Source: Corythoichthys intestinalis
Lineage: Eukaryota; Chordata; Actinopteri; Syngnathiformes; Syngnathidae
Assembly (NCBI RefSeq): GCF_030265065.1
Contig: NC_080408.1
Coordinates: 37,857,501 to 37,921,500 of the forward strand
DNA: 64,000 nucleotides
Direction: 5' to 3'
A program made the translations under genes and the position numbers. The notes below the pieces were generated by a model. That model had not been told where the DNA came from, did not search any database, and was given only the letters and a program-made list of their open reading frames with translations. Shown piece after piece: positions 21,369 to 36,133 of the stretch (its first letter is position 1; each line of letters begins with the position of its first letter).

Positions 21369-21696
21369 TATTTATATAATGGTAGAATAAATAGAAGCGT
21401 TATGCCTTGTATCTACAAAACCACAAAATTTTAGGAAACTGGAAACCAAAAAAGACGCCATTTTTATGAAGCTAGAAATTTAGAAGATATTTTCGATTAA
21501 TCAATAATTTCTCAAATTAATAGACCCATATTTACCCAATATTGAATAATGCACTTACAAAATAATGTTCAATATTAACAGTATATCAGAGGAAAGGTTA
21601 TGTGCACCTATTATGTACCTAATTAACCTCATTTTAATAGTCTATGCAGCTATAACGTACGATGTTTGATAGACTGCGGCACAGGCTATTAACTCA

Positions 21697-21848
21697 TTCA
21701 CTGCCAATGAGGGCAACAGCTGTCCAGTCTATTTGAACTGGGAGGGCAGGCAGTGAATGATCATGTCTAAGTGCCATTTACTGTGGTAGATTAGATGTCC
21801 AATCCATTTTAACTATGTAGTTCCACTGTCATTGGCTGCCAATACAGT
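21697..21848. repeat. Dispersed 'cattcactgccaat' palindromic repeat, copy 1
   Basis: It contains ctcattcactgccaatgagg, then tttgaactgggagg and aggcagtgaatgatc, so the two sides are inverted versions of each other. The family recurs at 31447, 36298, 36648, 38803, 56957, 57776 and 60692. Confidence 0.6.
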
Positions 21849-22007
21849 TAAATGTCGTACATTATTGGTTACACACGATATTCCATTGTCTATGTCTAAA
21901 TTGGGCCACATGGGAGAAACCAATGACAATTGCGTCAGTTTAGAGACAATGCATTGTTAAAATAGAGCACGGCGATGAGTGACAGAAATGCGTGTGTCTG
22001 TGTGTGT

Positions 22008-22038
<31 letters not shown>

Positions 22039-23839
22039 GGGTGGTTGTCAAATCAGCATAATTACACTGTAAGCAATCTGATGCAAATCTCACTTTCTAA
22101 ACTGGTCTGCAAAGTCAGGGCAAAGTTTCCAAATCAACGCCTCTTCATTCTTTCAGAGGACAACAACACGCATGCCACTAAGGTTATGTTGTGGATTTTT
22201 TTAACATGAAAATATTTTTGAAAGAGTTGGTTATTTTGTAATCTGTCATTTACTATGAATACATTTGATTAATTGATTTTATTGGCTGACCACCATCTGA
22301 ACCAAAATGGAAAAGCCATCATATTTGTTTAGTTTTTGGGAGGTTGAAAATTCTTTGACTGGGTGTCTTCAGTATGAAATTAAAGGATGAGGCAAAGAGC
22401 GAGAAAGAGTCAAGAGTGGTTTTGGAAACCACCGTGTGTATCTTGTGCACGCGTGTGTATTTTATAGAACCCAATTTCAAATTGTTTTCGAACGAGGTCA
22501 GCAGCATGACTGTGTTTACAAAAGAGCAGTGTAGCTAATCTTGTAACCTAACATCTCACTGGCATTACTCGTAGTCCTCAGTCTACTTTTATGTGTTGAA
22601 TTCAAGTCATGTTTAGTATTAAGTGAATCCCCCAGATATAGAACACACACTGAAATAATTTTGGATATTTCTAATTCAGATTTTTGTTTTAAATCATCTT
22701 GACAAAACTGTGTATATGGATTATCTTAATGGGTTTGATGTCCGGATGTAGAGAACATGATTCTGAGAACAAATTCTGCGGTATCTTGACAGAGCCTCCG
22801 ACATGTTTCACAGTTGGGATGGTGTACATTCTGTGACTACGGTGTGTTTTATATGGAGAAGTCTCATTGAGTTAACAAAAGGTCCGACAACAAAATATTA
22901 AGTTAAGGGTACAAACATTCTTGTTCTGTATCATGAGTTTGGTTTTAGAATATTTGACTCACAATTCCAAGCCAATGTCTGACTATCATTGGCTACTTTT
23001 CATTAAAAGTGTTTTTATTTTATTTCAAATTTTTTAAACATTTTTTTTTCTGTGCGCAGTTGTTTGTTCTTTCATTAATAAATGGGAAGCAACTAGTAGA
23101 AAAAAGAATGGAAAGCCTTTATTATCACTGTACAGAGTACAACGAAATGTAAAGCTTCGCCATAACATTATTATTTTGTTGATGTGTTTAAGAAGTTAAG
23201 TAAGTCTTCTGTACACTTCTTTTCTGAATGAATATGAACTATATTTAATCTAAATATTCATTTGAGACGTACTTATTCCATATTGTAAATCATTTTTATC
23301 TCTAAACAACACCCACATGAATGACAACAATGCATGCAAATATGCTGAAAGAGATCTTGAGCGCGCTTGACGGGGCAAAACAAAAATTATGGTTTTGGAG
23401 TGGGGGGAGTAAGACAGTGTTATGACCCTTCTCTGTGTGGTCCATCACCAGCTATAAACTCCACTGGCCTCCTGCTGCCCCCCCTGCTGGGTGTAGCCGG
23501 CATAGTTGACCCTGGTTAAAATTCAACTGGCCTCACAAAGAGCCTTTCTTTCAACTATCTGCTGGGCTTCAACAGGAAAAGGAAGTGTTGTTATTGTGGT
23601 GTAAAGATTTACCATAAATACTCTGGGTTATTATAGATTCATTATATAATTATCATTATTTTGCTACAAATTATGCTTCAAGTTTTATGTCCAACTTCTT
23701 CTAATTATTTCAACTACGTGTTTTTGTTTGTTTGTTTGTTTGTTTGTTTGTTTGTTTGTTTGTTTAAGTGTTTTCAAAGTAATGTTGAGTCCATGTGATT
23801 ATAATAGAGCCTTAATGAATAAAAAAAAAAAAAAAAAAA
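21849..23839. other. Unassigned sequence with simple repeats
   Basis: A (TG)n run followed by a 20-base G run spans 21999-22040. A (TTTG)n run spans about 23724-23764. A poly-A run precedes the transposon at 23840. No gene is recognised. Confidence 0.5.
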
Positions 23840-24473
23840 AGGGCTGTCAAACGATTAAAATTTTTAATCGAGTTAATTACAGCTTAAAAATTAATTAATC
23901 GTAATTAATCGCAATTTAAACCATCTATAAAATATGCCATATTTTTCTGTAAATTATTGTTGGAATGGAAAGATAAGACACAAGATGGATATATACATTC
24001 AACATACGGTGCATAAGTACTGTATTTTTTTATTATAACAATAAATCAACAAGATGGCATTAACATTATTAACATTCTAAACAAAGCGATCCATGGATAG
24101 AAAGACTTGTAGTTTTTAAAAGATAAATGTTAGTACAAGTTATAGAAATTTTATATCAAAACCCCTCTTAATGTTTTCGTTTTAATAAAATTTGAAAAAT
24201 TTTCAATCAAAAAATTAACTAGTAGCCCGCCATTGTTGATATCAATAATTACACAATGTTCGTGGGTGCTAAAGCCCATAAAATCAGTCGTTCCCAAGCG
24301 CCAGCAGAGGGCGACAAAACTCCAAAAAACACAAGTAACAAGTGGACATTGCACTGCTGCTGTCATTTTAATCCGTTTGAGCGGGGCATGTGCGTTAATT
24401 GCGTCAAATATTTTAACGTGATTAATTAAAAAAATTAATTACCGCCCGTTAACGCGATAATTTTGACAGCCCT
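23840..24473. mobile_element. Nonautonomous DNA transposon, gggctgtcaa family, copy B
   Basis: This is the inverted counterpart of copy A at 2238-3056: it begins gggctgtcaaacgattaaaa and ends ttaacgcgataattttgaca then gccct. It keeps an inner segment (agcgccagcagagggcgaca) also seen at 1-89. It lies directly after a poly-A run. Confidence 0.88.
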
Positions 24474-24487
24474 ACAAAAAATATTAC

Positions 24488-24590
24488 TTTGACTCCCTGC
24501 GGTTAGCCAGCGACCAGTTCAGGGTGTACCTGACTACCTGCCCATATCCTTGTGAGGATAAGCGGTGCAGAAGATGAATGAATGATTACT
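24488..24590 (+). mobile_element. LINE-tail / SINE-type fragment
   Basis: ggttagccagcgaccagttc followed by agggtgta and gtgaggataagcggtgcaga and a gaatgaatga tail is the 3' end text found in many fish L2-type LINEs and their SINEs. It is too short to assign further. Confidence 0.6.
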
Positions 24591-24681
24591 GTGACCTCTA
24601 ATAATCCAAGAGGTTCATTGTGTCCAAAACTGTAGCTAAATGAATGAATTTGTTTTCTGAAGAAAAATACAAAGGTGTTTT

Positions 24682-26498
24682 GGTAACACTTTACAATGCA
24701 TATTTACACAACAACTACTGCTTAATTAACATAATTCATATAATACCCTATCGAATATTAAATAATATATTAATTAACATTAGTTTATGCATAAGATGAC
24801 ACCTTGAATAATGTTTCATTGTTTTCAATAAAATATGTACAAGTCTTTGGTGTGATTGCTTCAACTTAGTTCATTTGAACTATTAATGGTTCACCATATC
24901 TGCTACCCAAGGGTTACATGTGGCCCACTTTACAATAAGGGTCCAAAAAGCATTCAGTAATGGTTAATTATGGTTAAGGGGAGGCACTTTAGCATTTATA
25001 ATTTCTTAGCTAATGGACACGTGCTACACTTTACAATAAGGGTCCAGACAGTATTCAGTAGTAATTAACTATGGTTAAGTATAGTTATCAGGCACTTGTA
25101 TGCATATTTTGAAATTAATCTTAGGTAACTAACGTTAAATAATACCGTACTTAAAGTTAGGATCACAGCACCCAATGACTCACAGAGCAGTGTTTCCCAA
25201 TTTGGAAGAATATATTCACTTACTCGGACCACTATGCAGAGATTCCTCACCAATTCACGCTTCAAAATTTGCGGTTTCAGTTATTCATGGATTTTTTAAG
25301 GTACTGTATAAGGCTCCTTTGACACTTGTGCATTGTGTCATTTTGATCATCTTCATCGAAGTGCACAGGTGTTTCATCATCATCATCATCATCATTGTCA
25401 AGGAAGGAACCAATGGTGTCTAATGTGTCATTTTATTTTAAAAATGTTAAGATATATGCATGTGTACATGTACAAATAAGTGTTTTCTTTTACATATACA
25501 CTACCATTCAAAGGTTTGGGGTCTGAGCAACCCCAAACTTTTGAACTTGAGTGTACATAATGAACAATCCCATAGGATATACTACTGTTCAAAAGTTTGG
25601 GGTCGCTTAGACCCCAAACTTTTGAACGGTAGTGTATCTCATTTATATCATAATTATTACATTTGCAGTGCTTAACCCTTTATTGCCAAATGTATCACTT
25701 TTGATACACCTACAATTTCATGATTTTGAGAGAAATTCAGAATTTTGAAATTTCTTTTTGAAAATGAAAAAATATGGATGCAAGTCAACACATGCATCTG
25801 CTGGTTCCATGAAAAAAAAAAAAGGATTTAGCTAGGGTTATAGATATTAGAGCGCTTATTACACATATTTATTTTGATATTTCGTTTTACAAATTTGAGA
25901 AAAAAAAAAAAAAGGTTTCATTAGGACCTTATTTTCAAATTTGGGGATTCTCTGATAATTGTTTCATGTTGCAGGTCTTTAAGGGTTAAAAAAAACATTT
26001 ATAAAAATATACATATACATATACATGTAAGGGTGTTTGTTTGTTTTGGTTGTTTTTTTTTTTTTTTAAGTAATATTTGGGGGGGTATTTATTTTACGTA
26101 TCTCTTTGCAATGCTGTTAAATCTGAATAAATACATTGAACATAAAAACAAAGGTAATGTAAATAGGCTCTACCTCGACTTCACAGAGTTCTGATTTTCC
26201 CGGGTTGTCCCCCATTGACCGCAAAAAAACGAGGGATCACTGTACATTAAAAACTGTGTATTAATGCACTAATGTATATTTGAATGAATATCAAGTCCAG
26301 CATTATATTAATTTTTTAAATCGTACCGAACCATTAGTTGAGTTACCTTCTGGTTATGCATTAACTAATGCTAATTAATGTATTAATTATTGTTATATAA
26401 GGGATTATATGAATTATTAATGTTACTCAAACATTAGTTATTGTCTAAAAAAAAATGAACTCATGTTAAATGAGGGGCCCTTGTTGTAAAGTGTTACT
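24682..26498. mobile_element. hAT-type element, ggtaacactttacaa family
   Basis: Ends ggtaacactttacaa and (inverse) agtaacactttacaa are flanked by 8-bp repeats ggtgtttt and ggtgtttg (7 of 8 identical). Inside, acactttacaataagggtcc occurs twice more (24922 and 25028) in direct orientation, and taattaacattag-type repeats are frequent. A Tc1-type double palindrome sits at 25497-25636. No transposase was found. Confidence 0.75.
25497..25636. mobile_element. Paired mini-palindromes from a Tc1-type end
   Basis: Two short palindromes in a row, tacactaccattcaaaggtt...gaacttgagtgta and tactactgttcaaaagtttg...gaacggtagtgta, each look like the inverted end of a Tc1-like element folded on itself. Both contain gtttggggtc / accccaaac. 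Confidence 0.75.
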
Positions 26499-26559
26499 GG
26501 TGTTTGTTTATTTTTTAACCTGTCATGTTTCAGTCAGCTGGTTTGCATAATGCCTTACA

Positions 26560-27365
26560 GCTCTAAAATCAAGGGTTCAATGTATTGAAGGTTCCAGTAT
26601 GAAAATGTAATTTCTCCTCTCCTTTCTGACTCAACAAGACATGGAAAAACTTATGCATGCATTCATTTTCAGTAGATTGGACTATTGCAACAGTATGTTT
26701 ACAGGTCTTGATAAAAAAAAAAAAAAAATTGTCAGGAAGCTGCCGCTAGTACAGAATGCTGCTGCCAGAGTCGTTACATATACAAGGAAATTAGACCCCA
26801 TTACACTGGTTTTAAAATCGGTACACTAGCTTCAAGTGAGTCAAAGGGTAGACTATAAAATACTACGGCTCGTCTACAAAACACTTAATGACCTTGGACC
26901 AAAATACATGCTTGATTTGTTGGATCCCTATAAAACATCTAGACCCCTAAGGTCGTCTACAACCAGTCTCCTATATGTTCCAAGAGCAAGAACCAAGCAG
27001 GGGGAGGCAGCATTTAGTTATTATGCTCCTCACCTTTGGAATAAATTACCTGAAGGTCTGAAGTGTGCTAAAACTGTTAGCGCCTTAAAATCAGGGCTAG
27101 AAACGCTTTTGTTTACCACAGCGTATCCATAACTGTCTGCAAATTTCAAACTTCAATCTATTGGTTTTTTATTCCTTTTCTGCTTTATTGTCATTTCTGG
27201 TTTCAATTTAATGCGATTTTCATGTATAATTTTATTTCCTGTTCCTGTTCTTTGTTTTTACGTTCTTTTGATTTAATGTGATTTTTATGACCTTCATGTG
27301 ATGTAAAGCACTTTCAATTGGCTTGGGTTGAATTGTGCTATACAAATAAATTTGCCTTGCCTTGC
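26560..27365 (+). mobile_element. L2-type LINE, 5'-truncated, with 3' tail
   Basis: Frames read FSRLDYCNSMFTGLDKK, then VQNAAARVVTYTRKLDPITL and RPLRSSTTSLLYVPRARTKQ, GEAAFSYYAPHLWNKLPEGL. This is the C-terminal end of an L2/CR1-type reverse transcriptase. There is a stop between SVH and LQVSQRVDY at 26828-26830 and an A run inside the frame at 26711. The 3' end has gtaaagcactttcaatt and aataaatt followed by ttgccttgcc repeats. Confidence 0.88.
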
Positions 27366-27406
27366 CTCAAAACCAGCGCATCAGCATTTTCATACTTTGA
27401 GCAAGT

Positions 27407-28502
27407 GCGTAGGTTTGCATTGGGACCGTAGGGACAAAACACATCAACTTTTCAGGATGCTCAAATTGTCCCCACCAACTTTTAAGCAACCTTTATTTTC
27501 ATTATATAATGGGTTCAGTTATATAGGTCATTTAGATTGTCTCCCCATATGCTGTAATGATAGACTTAACCCAACCATTATTAAATGAATTATTTTCATT
27601 ATGTTCAGACTTACATTTACCCCTTTTTCAACTGCTGAATGTGTCGCTCCATTTTTTTTCCTCAAACGCATGTTTGATTGGCTGATGACTTGTATTTCTT
27701 GTGTATGTTTATATAATCTGAGTTCAAATAATGCAATTTAAATTTGCAAATAAAATCCAAACATTTATTCTGGAGTTTTCTGAAATGTGCCTTTGGTAGT
27801 TTTTGGAAACAAAGAGTACAATCAAATGGTGTATCACCTGAACCAATACATATGCACTGCAAAAACCCACCTCCTTAAAACTGAAACGAAAAAAAGAAGG
27901 GGAAAAATACTAAAATTCCCTTGTTTTCAGTGTAAATCTACTAGAAATAAGTGAAATCATCTGCCATTGCTTCAAGTAAATTTTACTCTGATTTCTTGAA
28001 ATAAAAATTGCTGAAAATAACTTATTTGAAACAAAAAGTTTGTATATTTAATGATAAAAAAAACTGTCAGAAATGTTCTTGATTCAAGAATAGATATTGT
28101 TCAAAACATTATTTGAAAGCATTTTTTTCTCGATTTAGGTGAAAAATGGCCGACTTTTAGATGTATGGGCCTAATGACAAATTACTAAAAGCAAGTGGAA
28201 GAATATGATACTTTTGACTAGCCTTTAAAACTCAAAACAAGCTGAAAAAATTATTTGACAAGATTTAAATTATCAGATTACGATGTTATAATGTAAAAGT
28301 TGCAGTGTAAAAGATAGTACAAGTCAATACAGATTTATTTTGCATTAATTATTTAACCTATCAATTAATTAGATTCTTATTGATGAGAAATGTAGCCCTG
28401 ACCGCCGTTCCCCCAATCTGTTTGGTCTGTCCCAAACAAAAAGTGTACATGCAGTTTATGCGATTATGTCGTCCCTACCAATATTGACACCAAACCTATG
28501 CC
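27407..28502. mobile_element. DNA element with gcgtaggtttg ends, carrying a nested MITE
   Basis: The left gcgtaggtttgcattggga and the inverse of the right end, gcataggtttggtgtcaat, agree well, and gtagggac follows in both. The nested MITE 27855-28306 has cactgcaaaaac and (inverse) cactgcaactttt ends and the aagtgaaat/cttgaaat text of a common fish MITE. No clear target duplications were seen. Confidence 0.5.
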
Positions 28503-29689
28503 CTTGCCTTGATGTTAACATTGAAATTTTCCTCTAAAACAGTTTGGGAATCCATGAAATAAATAATTATTTTAGAAATATATGGCGGAAAACACTTAGG
28601 TGACCTGAAGTTCCGCTCTGAGACCCCCAATTTGTCCAAATTTCAAAACTGTCCGATATGCACGTGTGATACATCATTGGAAAGCTTAAAATGTCAATTT
28701 TCTGGGGGAAGAAAATTTTTGAACAGGAGGGCATTTAAAAAAATAAATAAATAAAAAAAATAAAAATAAAAAAAATCAAACAGCAAAACCCTAACTGGAG
28801 GTGAGCGCACGCGAGAGCCATGATTTTAACGAGATATTATCGCGTACTTACCTCGTTTCGAAAAGCGAAAACTCCATGTAACATGTATCATCGAGTGTCA
28901 AGACACAGATGTGAATGGCCACAACTGGATTTTTGGGGAGATTTTATGGGTGAAACATGGTAATATAACAAGGGTCTCGATGCAGAAATCGCGGACATCA
29001 AGGAGTAATCGAGATTTTCCTTTTCATATATTTATGCTTTTAAAGGTTTTTTTTTCTTCAATTTTTCTTTGTTTGGATCGATTATTTATCATCTAAAATA
29101 TTGGGGGAAATGCGAGAGTAACGAAAAAAATACAATTAGACGATAGTTATAAGGTAGAAAGCCGTGACTTTTTTTACGGACGCCAATTTTTTCATTGTGA
29201 TGTAATTTGTTTAAAAGTTTAAAATATGCGAGTTAATAATTTTTTAAAGTAGTTTCTTTTCTTTTCTTTTTTTTTTTCCCTAAACAAAGTATTAGACATC
29301 AATTAATGATTTCAAGCTAAAAATGATAGACATTCTGAATAATAAATATAACTACTTACCTTCTTTTTATGGCTGGGTTGAAACAAAAGCGGTTGCACGA
29401 CGCCTGTAAACGGGAGTTTCCAGGGTAAAACAGACTAATTAAAAATAGTTCGGGTGCTAAATGCGCCATGAATCTGCTATGACAGCATATAGACATATTG
29501 TTCTATCAAACACAACAGTTCTTTTGGCTTAAAATACAGCAGTTTATTTCAAAGAAGGGTGCAAGAGCAGAAACTGCTTTTTCAGCCGTCTGTGTTTTCC
29601 GCCATATATTTTTGTCGAGTTCATGCGATTCTCCTTTTTACCACAGGGGTCAATGTCGTGCGAAGGAGACAGAACACGGAAAGTGAAGT
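28503..29689. other. Unassigned, AT-rich, repeat-like sequence upstream of arf1
   Basis: It contains an A-rich stretch at 28735-28775 and several T runs. No open frame of interest and no recognisable element ends were found. Confidence 0.4.
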
Positions 29690-29759
29690 TACAACGGAAG
29701 TTCTGACGTGTCAAATCGTCGCCATTTTCCAGAGGAAGGAAACGCCTTGCAAAAGTCAG
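29690..29759 (+). promoter_or_regulatory. arf1: arf1 promoter area and probable noncoding first exon
   Basis: The stretch gtcgccattttccagagg has a YY1-type gccatttt core and is followed by a strong splice donor (gtcag|gtaaaag) at 29759/29760. The next acceptor (tttctctag at 30331) precedes the coding exon by 38 bases. ARF genes commonly have a noncoding first exon. The transcription start is inferred and not seen. Confidence 0.55.
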
Positions 29760-30336
29760 GTAAAAGCTTCTTCTGTCTGCTCATGCTGAGAAATAAATTT
29801 ATTTGGCAACTTTCCTGTGAATTATTTTTGAGAGGCGTATTTTGTGATAACCGAGGGAAAGCGTTAATGTCAAGCTAAACGCTAATCAACGCGGGCTACT
29901 CGGTGCCACTGTAAACTTTTGTCTAACTTTCCCGACCAGTAATCTAGGTTGTTTCCGGGTATTTGCTTAACTTTCGTAGTCTATCTAAAGTTTGCCACCG
30001 TAACACGCTAAATGGATTTACATGACGAATAGATTGTTGTTGTTGTTGAAGTCGCAATTGTTGTTGCGCTTTAGCCCTGGAAGTTGGCGGCTCGTATACG
30101 TGTAATTTATTCTTAACTCAGTGCAGTTGATCGATGACAAGCATATCCTTGTTTTCCCTTTAAGAGCCGAACGGTGGTATTAATATTTTCAGTGTTTGAC
30201 ATATTTGAAAGAGCTGTAGTCTCTAAACATTTGCCAAGTATTATTTTTTGACAAATCTAGTTTCCGTGATCTCATTTCAGCACGTAGCGCAACCAATGTA
30301 TATTTTGACAATTGGTGTTTTGTTTCTCTAGATTAA

Positions 30337-32904
<2,568 letters not shown>

Positions 32905-33379
32905 TAGTCACCTTGTACATTTTTCTGCCTTTATTGAGCTCTTGTTACTGCAGACGTACTGGACAAATGGTCCATTCGTTTGATGTGTGTTAGATTTTGG
33001 TATAACGGGGCAGCTTTACTTGACTTTTTCTAGGGTGATTGTATGACTCTGGTAGGGCAATAATTGAGGGAAGCGCAGTCCAGTGGCTATTCCCAGCAGC
33101 ATACTAGCAATTGGCAAAATATTTTGCCAGATAATAAAACCTACAAGCATCTTCCTATTTGGTAGATACTGGAATATGTTTATGCAACATATCCCCTTAG
33201 ATCTAGCCTCTTTGTTAGAAGGGCATTTCCTTTTTTGATTTAGTCGGTCTCAGGTCCACATTTGCCTTAAAAGTGCATACACTAACCTAAAAAATGCACA
33301 CAAGTTATAATGTATACAATACATGGTTTCATTGCGGTTCTTGAATGCTTTTTGGAAAGTGGGTCATGGATTTAAATGA

Positions 33380-33385
33380 AAATAA
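33380..33385 (+). terminator. arf1: Likely arf1 poly(A) signal
   Basis: AATAAA lies about 475 bases after the stop codon and is followed by a T/G-rich stretch (ttttagtgtctgctttg). Confidence 0.55.
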
Positions 33386-33849
33386 AGAATTTCTTTTAGT
33401 GTCTGCTTTGCACTTTGTCACGTTTGGTGTAAGATCTACTGTATTGCCTTATACAAGGCAATGTTGCCTTTTTTTCCCACTCAATGTTACTGCACTTCTA
33501 TAAATATACCTGGGGTTGGGTGTTTTTTGTGATTTATAACTATTGAAATGTTAAATCAATGAGTGTCAATAAGCACTGTAATTAAAATGAATGGATTCCA
33601 CTGTATTTGAAATTATTTCATTATACTTGACTATGCAATTAAAAGTATTTTAAAGGTGGCCTTGTGGTATTCAAATTTATTGCACCATTTCTTGCATTAA
33701 ATGCAGTAACACCAAATGAGTGACATGGATGAAGTTGGTCATTTGTGGTTTGTGATTAGATGCAATTGTTTTTGTAAGTCAAATAGCTCTAAAAAAGAAA
33801 TGAAATTGGTGACTACACTGCTGGCCAAAAGTATTTTCTTTGGTAGTAA

Positions 33850-34628
33850 CGGGTCACGTAAACCGAATATTTTCCGTCGTTGACTGATTTTTTAAAACGG
33901 TGACGGAAAAAACTGAAGTCCATCTGTAATTTTACAGGTTGCAATTTCACACCCCAGACCACAGGGTGGTGAGTGAGCATATTAATTAGCTATTATCTCT
34001 CTTGATGCATGACGTCGTTGGCCTTACTCGGAAAAATGTCAAGGCAACAGTGTCCGAAGTTTCTTCAAAAAGCCCCAAAACGACGATGGTGTTGATAAAA
34101 GAGGTGAAAAAAAAGAGTGTGGCCGCAGAGCGCGGATTCAGCCTCCAGAACTACATCAAAACGGCCATGAGAAGTCGTCTGTCTGAGGCAAAAGTTCAAA
34201 ACCTCATGACAATAGCCTCTGCAGCAATCCCACTTGAAACATTTGATTGTGCACAAGCGGGCACTCAATTCAAGTCCATGTGCACCAGGAGGAAGGTGTG
34301 AGACTGCATTCAGGCCACAGCAGGTGAACTGTTAATTTCATTGTTCCATATGTAGCCTACGTACTGGGGCCACAGTCAGCTGTTTTTGTCACTGCGGAGA
34401 AAAAAATACATATTCATCTGCTTGATGTGTGATCGCATGGTGTGGATTCTCTGTTAAGCTTGTTGGGACAGAATATTAATTAAAAATGAATGAAAACTAA
34501 ATACTATTGAATATTTCATTATTATCATGTTAAAAATTTAAGTGGCGGGTAAAAATAGATTATGACCGGATTTTTATGACCCTGTCAGTCAAAATGACAG
34601 ACAACGAAAAAGTGTAGCGCAACCTCTG
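33850..34628 (+). mobile_element. hAT element inserted into the Tc1-like transposon
   Basis: Exact duplication ggtagtaa at 33842-33849 and 34629-34636. Ends are cgggtcacgtaaaccg and (inverse) cagaggttgcgctacac. The open frame at 34002-34301 ends RGFSLQNYIKTAMRSRLSEA, KVQNLMTIASA and FKSMCTRRKV. This resembles the C-terminal end (hAT dimerisation region) of ZNF862-like hAT transposases, so this is a short internal-deletion copy. Confidence 0.92.
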
Positions 34629-34771
34629 GGTAGTAATATCTTCATTTATTTTTGCTTGCAATGAAAAAACACAGGATGCTGGGGTGGGGTGTCATTATTT
34701 TGCACAAAACTCCAAAAATAGGCCGGACAAAAGTATTGGCACCCTCGGCTTAATACTTGGTAGCACAACCT

Positions 34772-35779
34772 TTAGACAAAATAACTGCAATCAACCACAC
34801 CACGGTATCTATCGATGAGTTTCTTACAATGCTCTGCTGGAATTTTAGACCATTCTTTGGCCAACTGCTCCAGGTCTCTGAGATTTGAAGGGTGCCTTCT
34901 CCAAACTACCATTTTCAGATCTCTCCACAGGTGTTCTATGGGATTCAGGTTTGGACTCATTGCTGGCCCCTTTAAAAGTATCCACAGTGCTTTCTCTCAA
35001 ACCATTTGCTAGTGCTTTTTGAAGTGTGTCATTGTCCTGCTGGAAGACCCATGACCTCTGTAGGAGACCCACCTTTCTCACACTAGGCCCTACTTTATGC
35101 CGCAAAATTTGTTGGTAGTCTTCAGACTTCATAATGCCATGCACACACTCAAGCAGTCCAGTGCCAGAGGTAGCAAAGCACCCCCGGAAAACATCAGGGA
35201 GCCTCCGCCATGTTTGACGGTGGGGTGGGGACCGTGTTCTTTTCTTTGAAGGCCTTGTTTTTTTCCCCCCTGTAAACTCTATGTTGATGACTTTTCCCAA
35301 AAAGCTCTACTTTTGTCTAATCTGACCAGAGAACATTCTTCCAAAACATTTTTGGCTTTCTCAGGTAAGTTTTGGCAAACTCCAGCCTGGCTTTATGTCT
35401 CTGGGTAAGAAGTGGGGTCTTCCTAGGTATCCTACCATAGAGTCCCTTTTCATTCAGATGCCGACCGATACTACTGGTTGACACTGTTGTACCCTCGGAC
35501 TGCAGGACAGCTTGAACTTGTTTGGATATTAGTCGAGGTCTTTATCCACCATCCGCACAATCTTTCGTTGAAATCTCTCAAATATTCTTTTCCGTCCACA
35601 TCTGGGGAGGTTAACCACAGTGCAATGAATCTTACACTTATTGATGTAAACACAGGAACATTCAGGTCTTTGGAGATGGACTTGTTGCCTGGAGATTGCC
35701 CATGCTTCCTCACAATTTTGCTTCTCCAGTCCTCAGACTGTCCAGTGGTCGTCTTTTTTCCATGCTCAATGTGGTACAC
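34772..35779 (-). pseudogene. Tc1-like transposase, broken
   Basis: Pieces in different frames run right to left. 35471-35779 has the N-terminal helix-turn-helix part (KIVRKHGQSPGNKSISKDLN). 34845-35300 has GCFATSGTGLLECVHGIMK and WVFQQDNDTLQK, the second aspartate region. 34772-34960 has SPNLNPIEHLWRDLK, the last catalytic region with Asn in place of the usual Asp of SPDLNPIE. Several frame changes are present. Confidence 0.88.
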
Positions 35780-36133
35780 ACAAGGACACGGGACCGAGGT
35801 TAAGTTACTTTTAATCCATTTTAACTGGGCACAAATGTGATTTAGTTATTGCCACCACCTGTTATGTGCCACAGGTAAGTAACAGGTGTTAATAACACAA
35901 ATTATATAAGCACTACACGATTTTTTAAAGGGTGCCAATATTTTTGTCCAGCACATTTTTCGAGTTTTGTGTAAAACGATGATTTAATTTTTTTCCCCAT
36001 TGTTTTTTCATTCCAAGCAAAATGAAAAAAGATATTACTACTAAAGCATTTGTAATTACAATAATTTTCTGGGAGAAACTGAGCATTATCTGACAGAATT
36101 GCAGGGGTGCTAATACTTTTGGCCAGCAGTGTA

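Larger units (their letters stand above)
33816..36131 (-). mobile_element. Tc1-like transposon 3' of arf1
   Basis: Ends cactgctggccaaaagtatt and its inverse are flanked by TA (33814-33815 and 36132-36133). Without the hAT insertion at 33850-34628 the element is about 1.53 kb, the usual Tc1 size. A minus-strand transposase remnant lies inside. Confidence 0.93.

Noticed and set aside
27662-27862. Minus-strand Cys-rich frame as a small peptide gene
   Set aside because: It lies within the 27407-28502 element, overlaps a MITE end, and has no signal peptide or known pattern.
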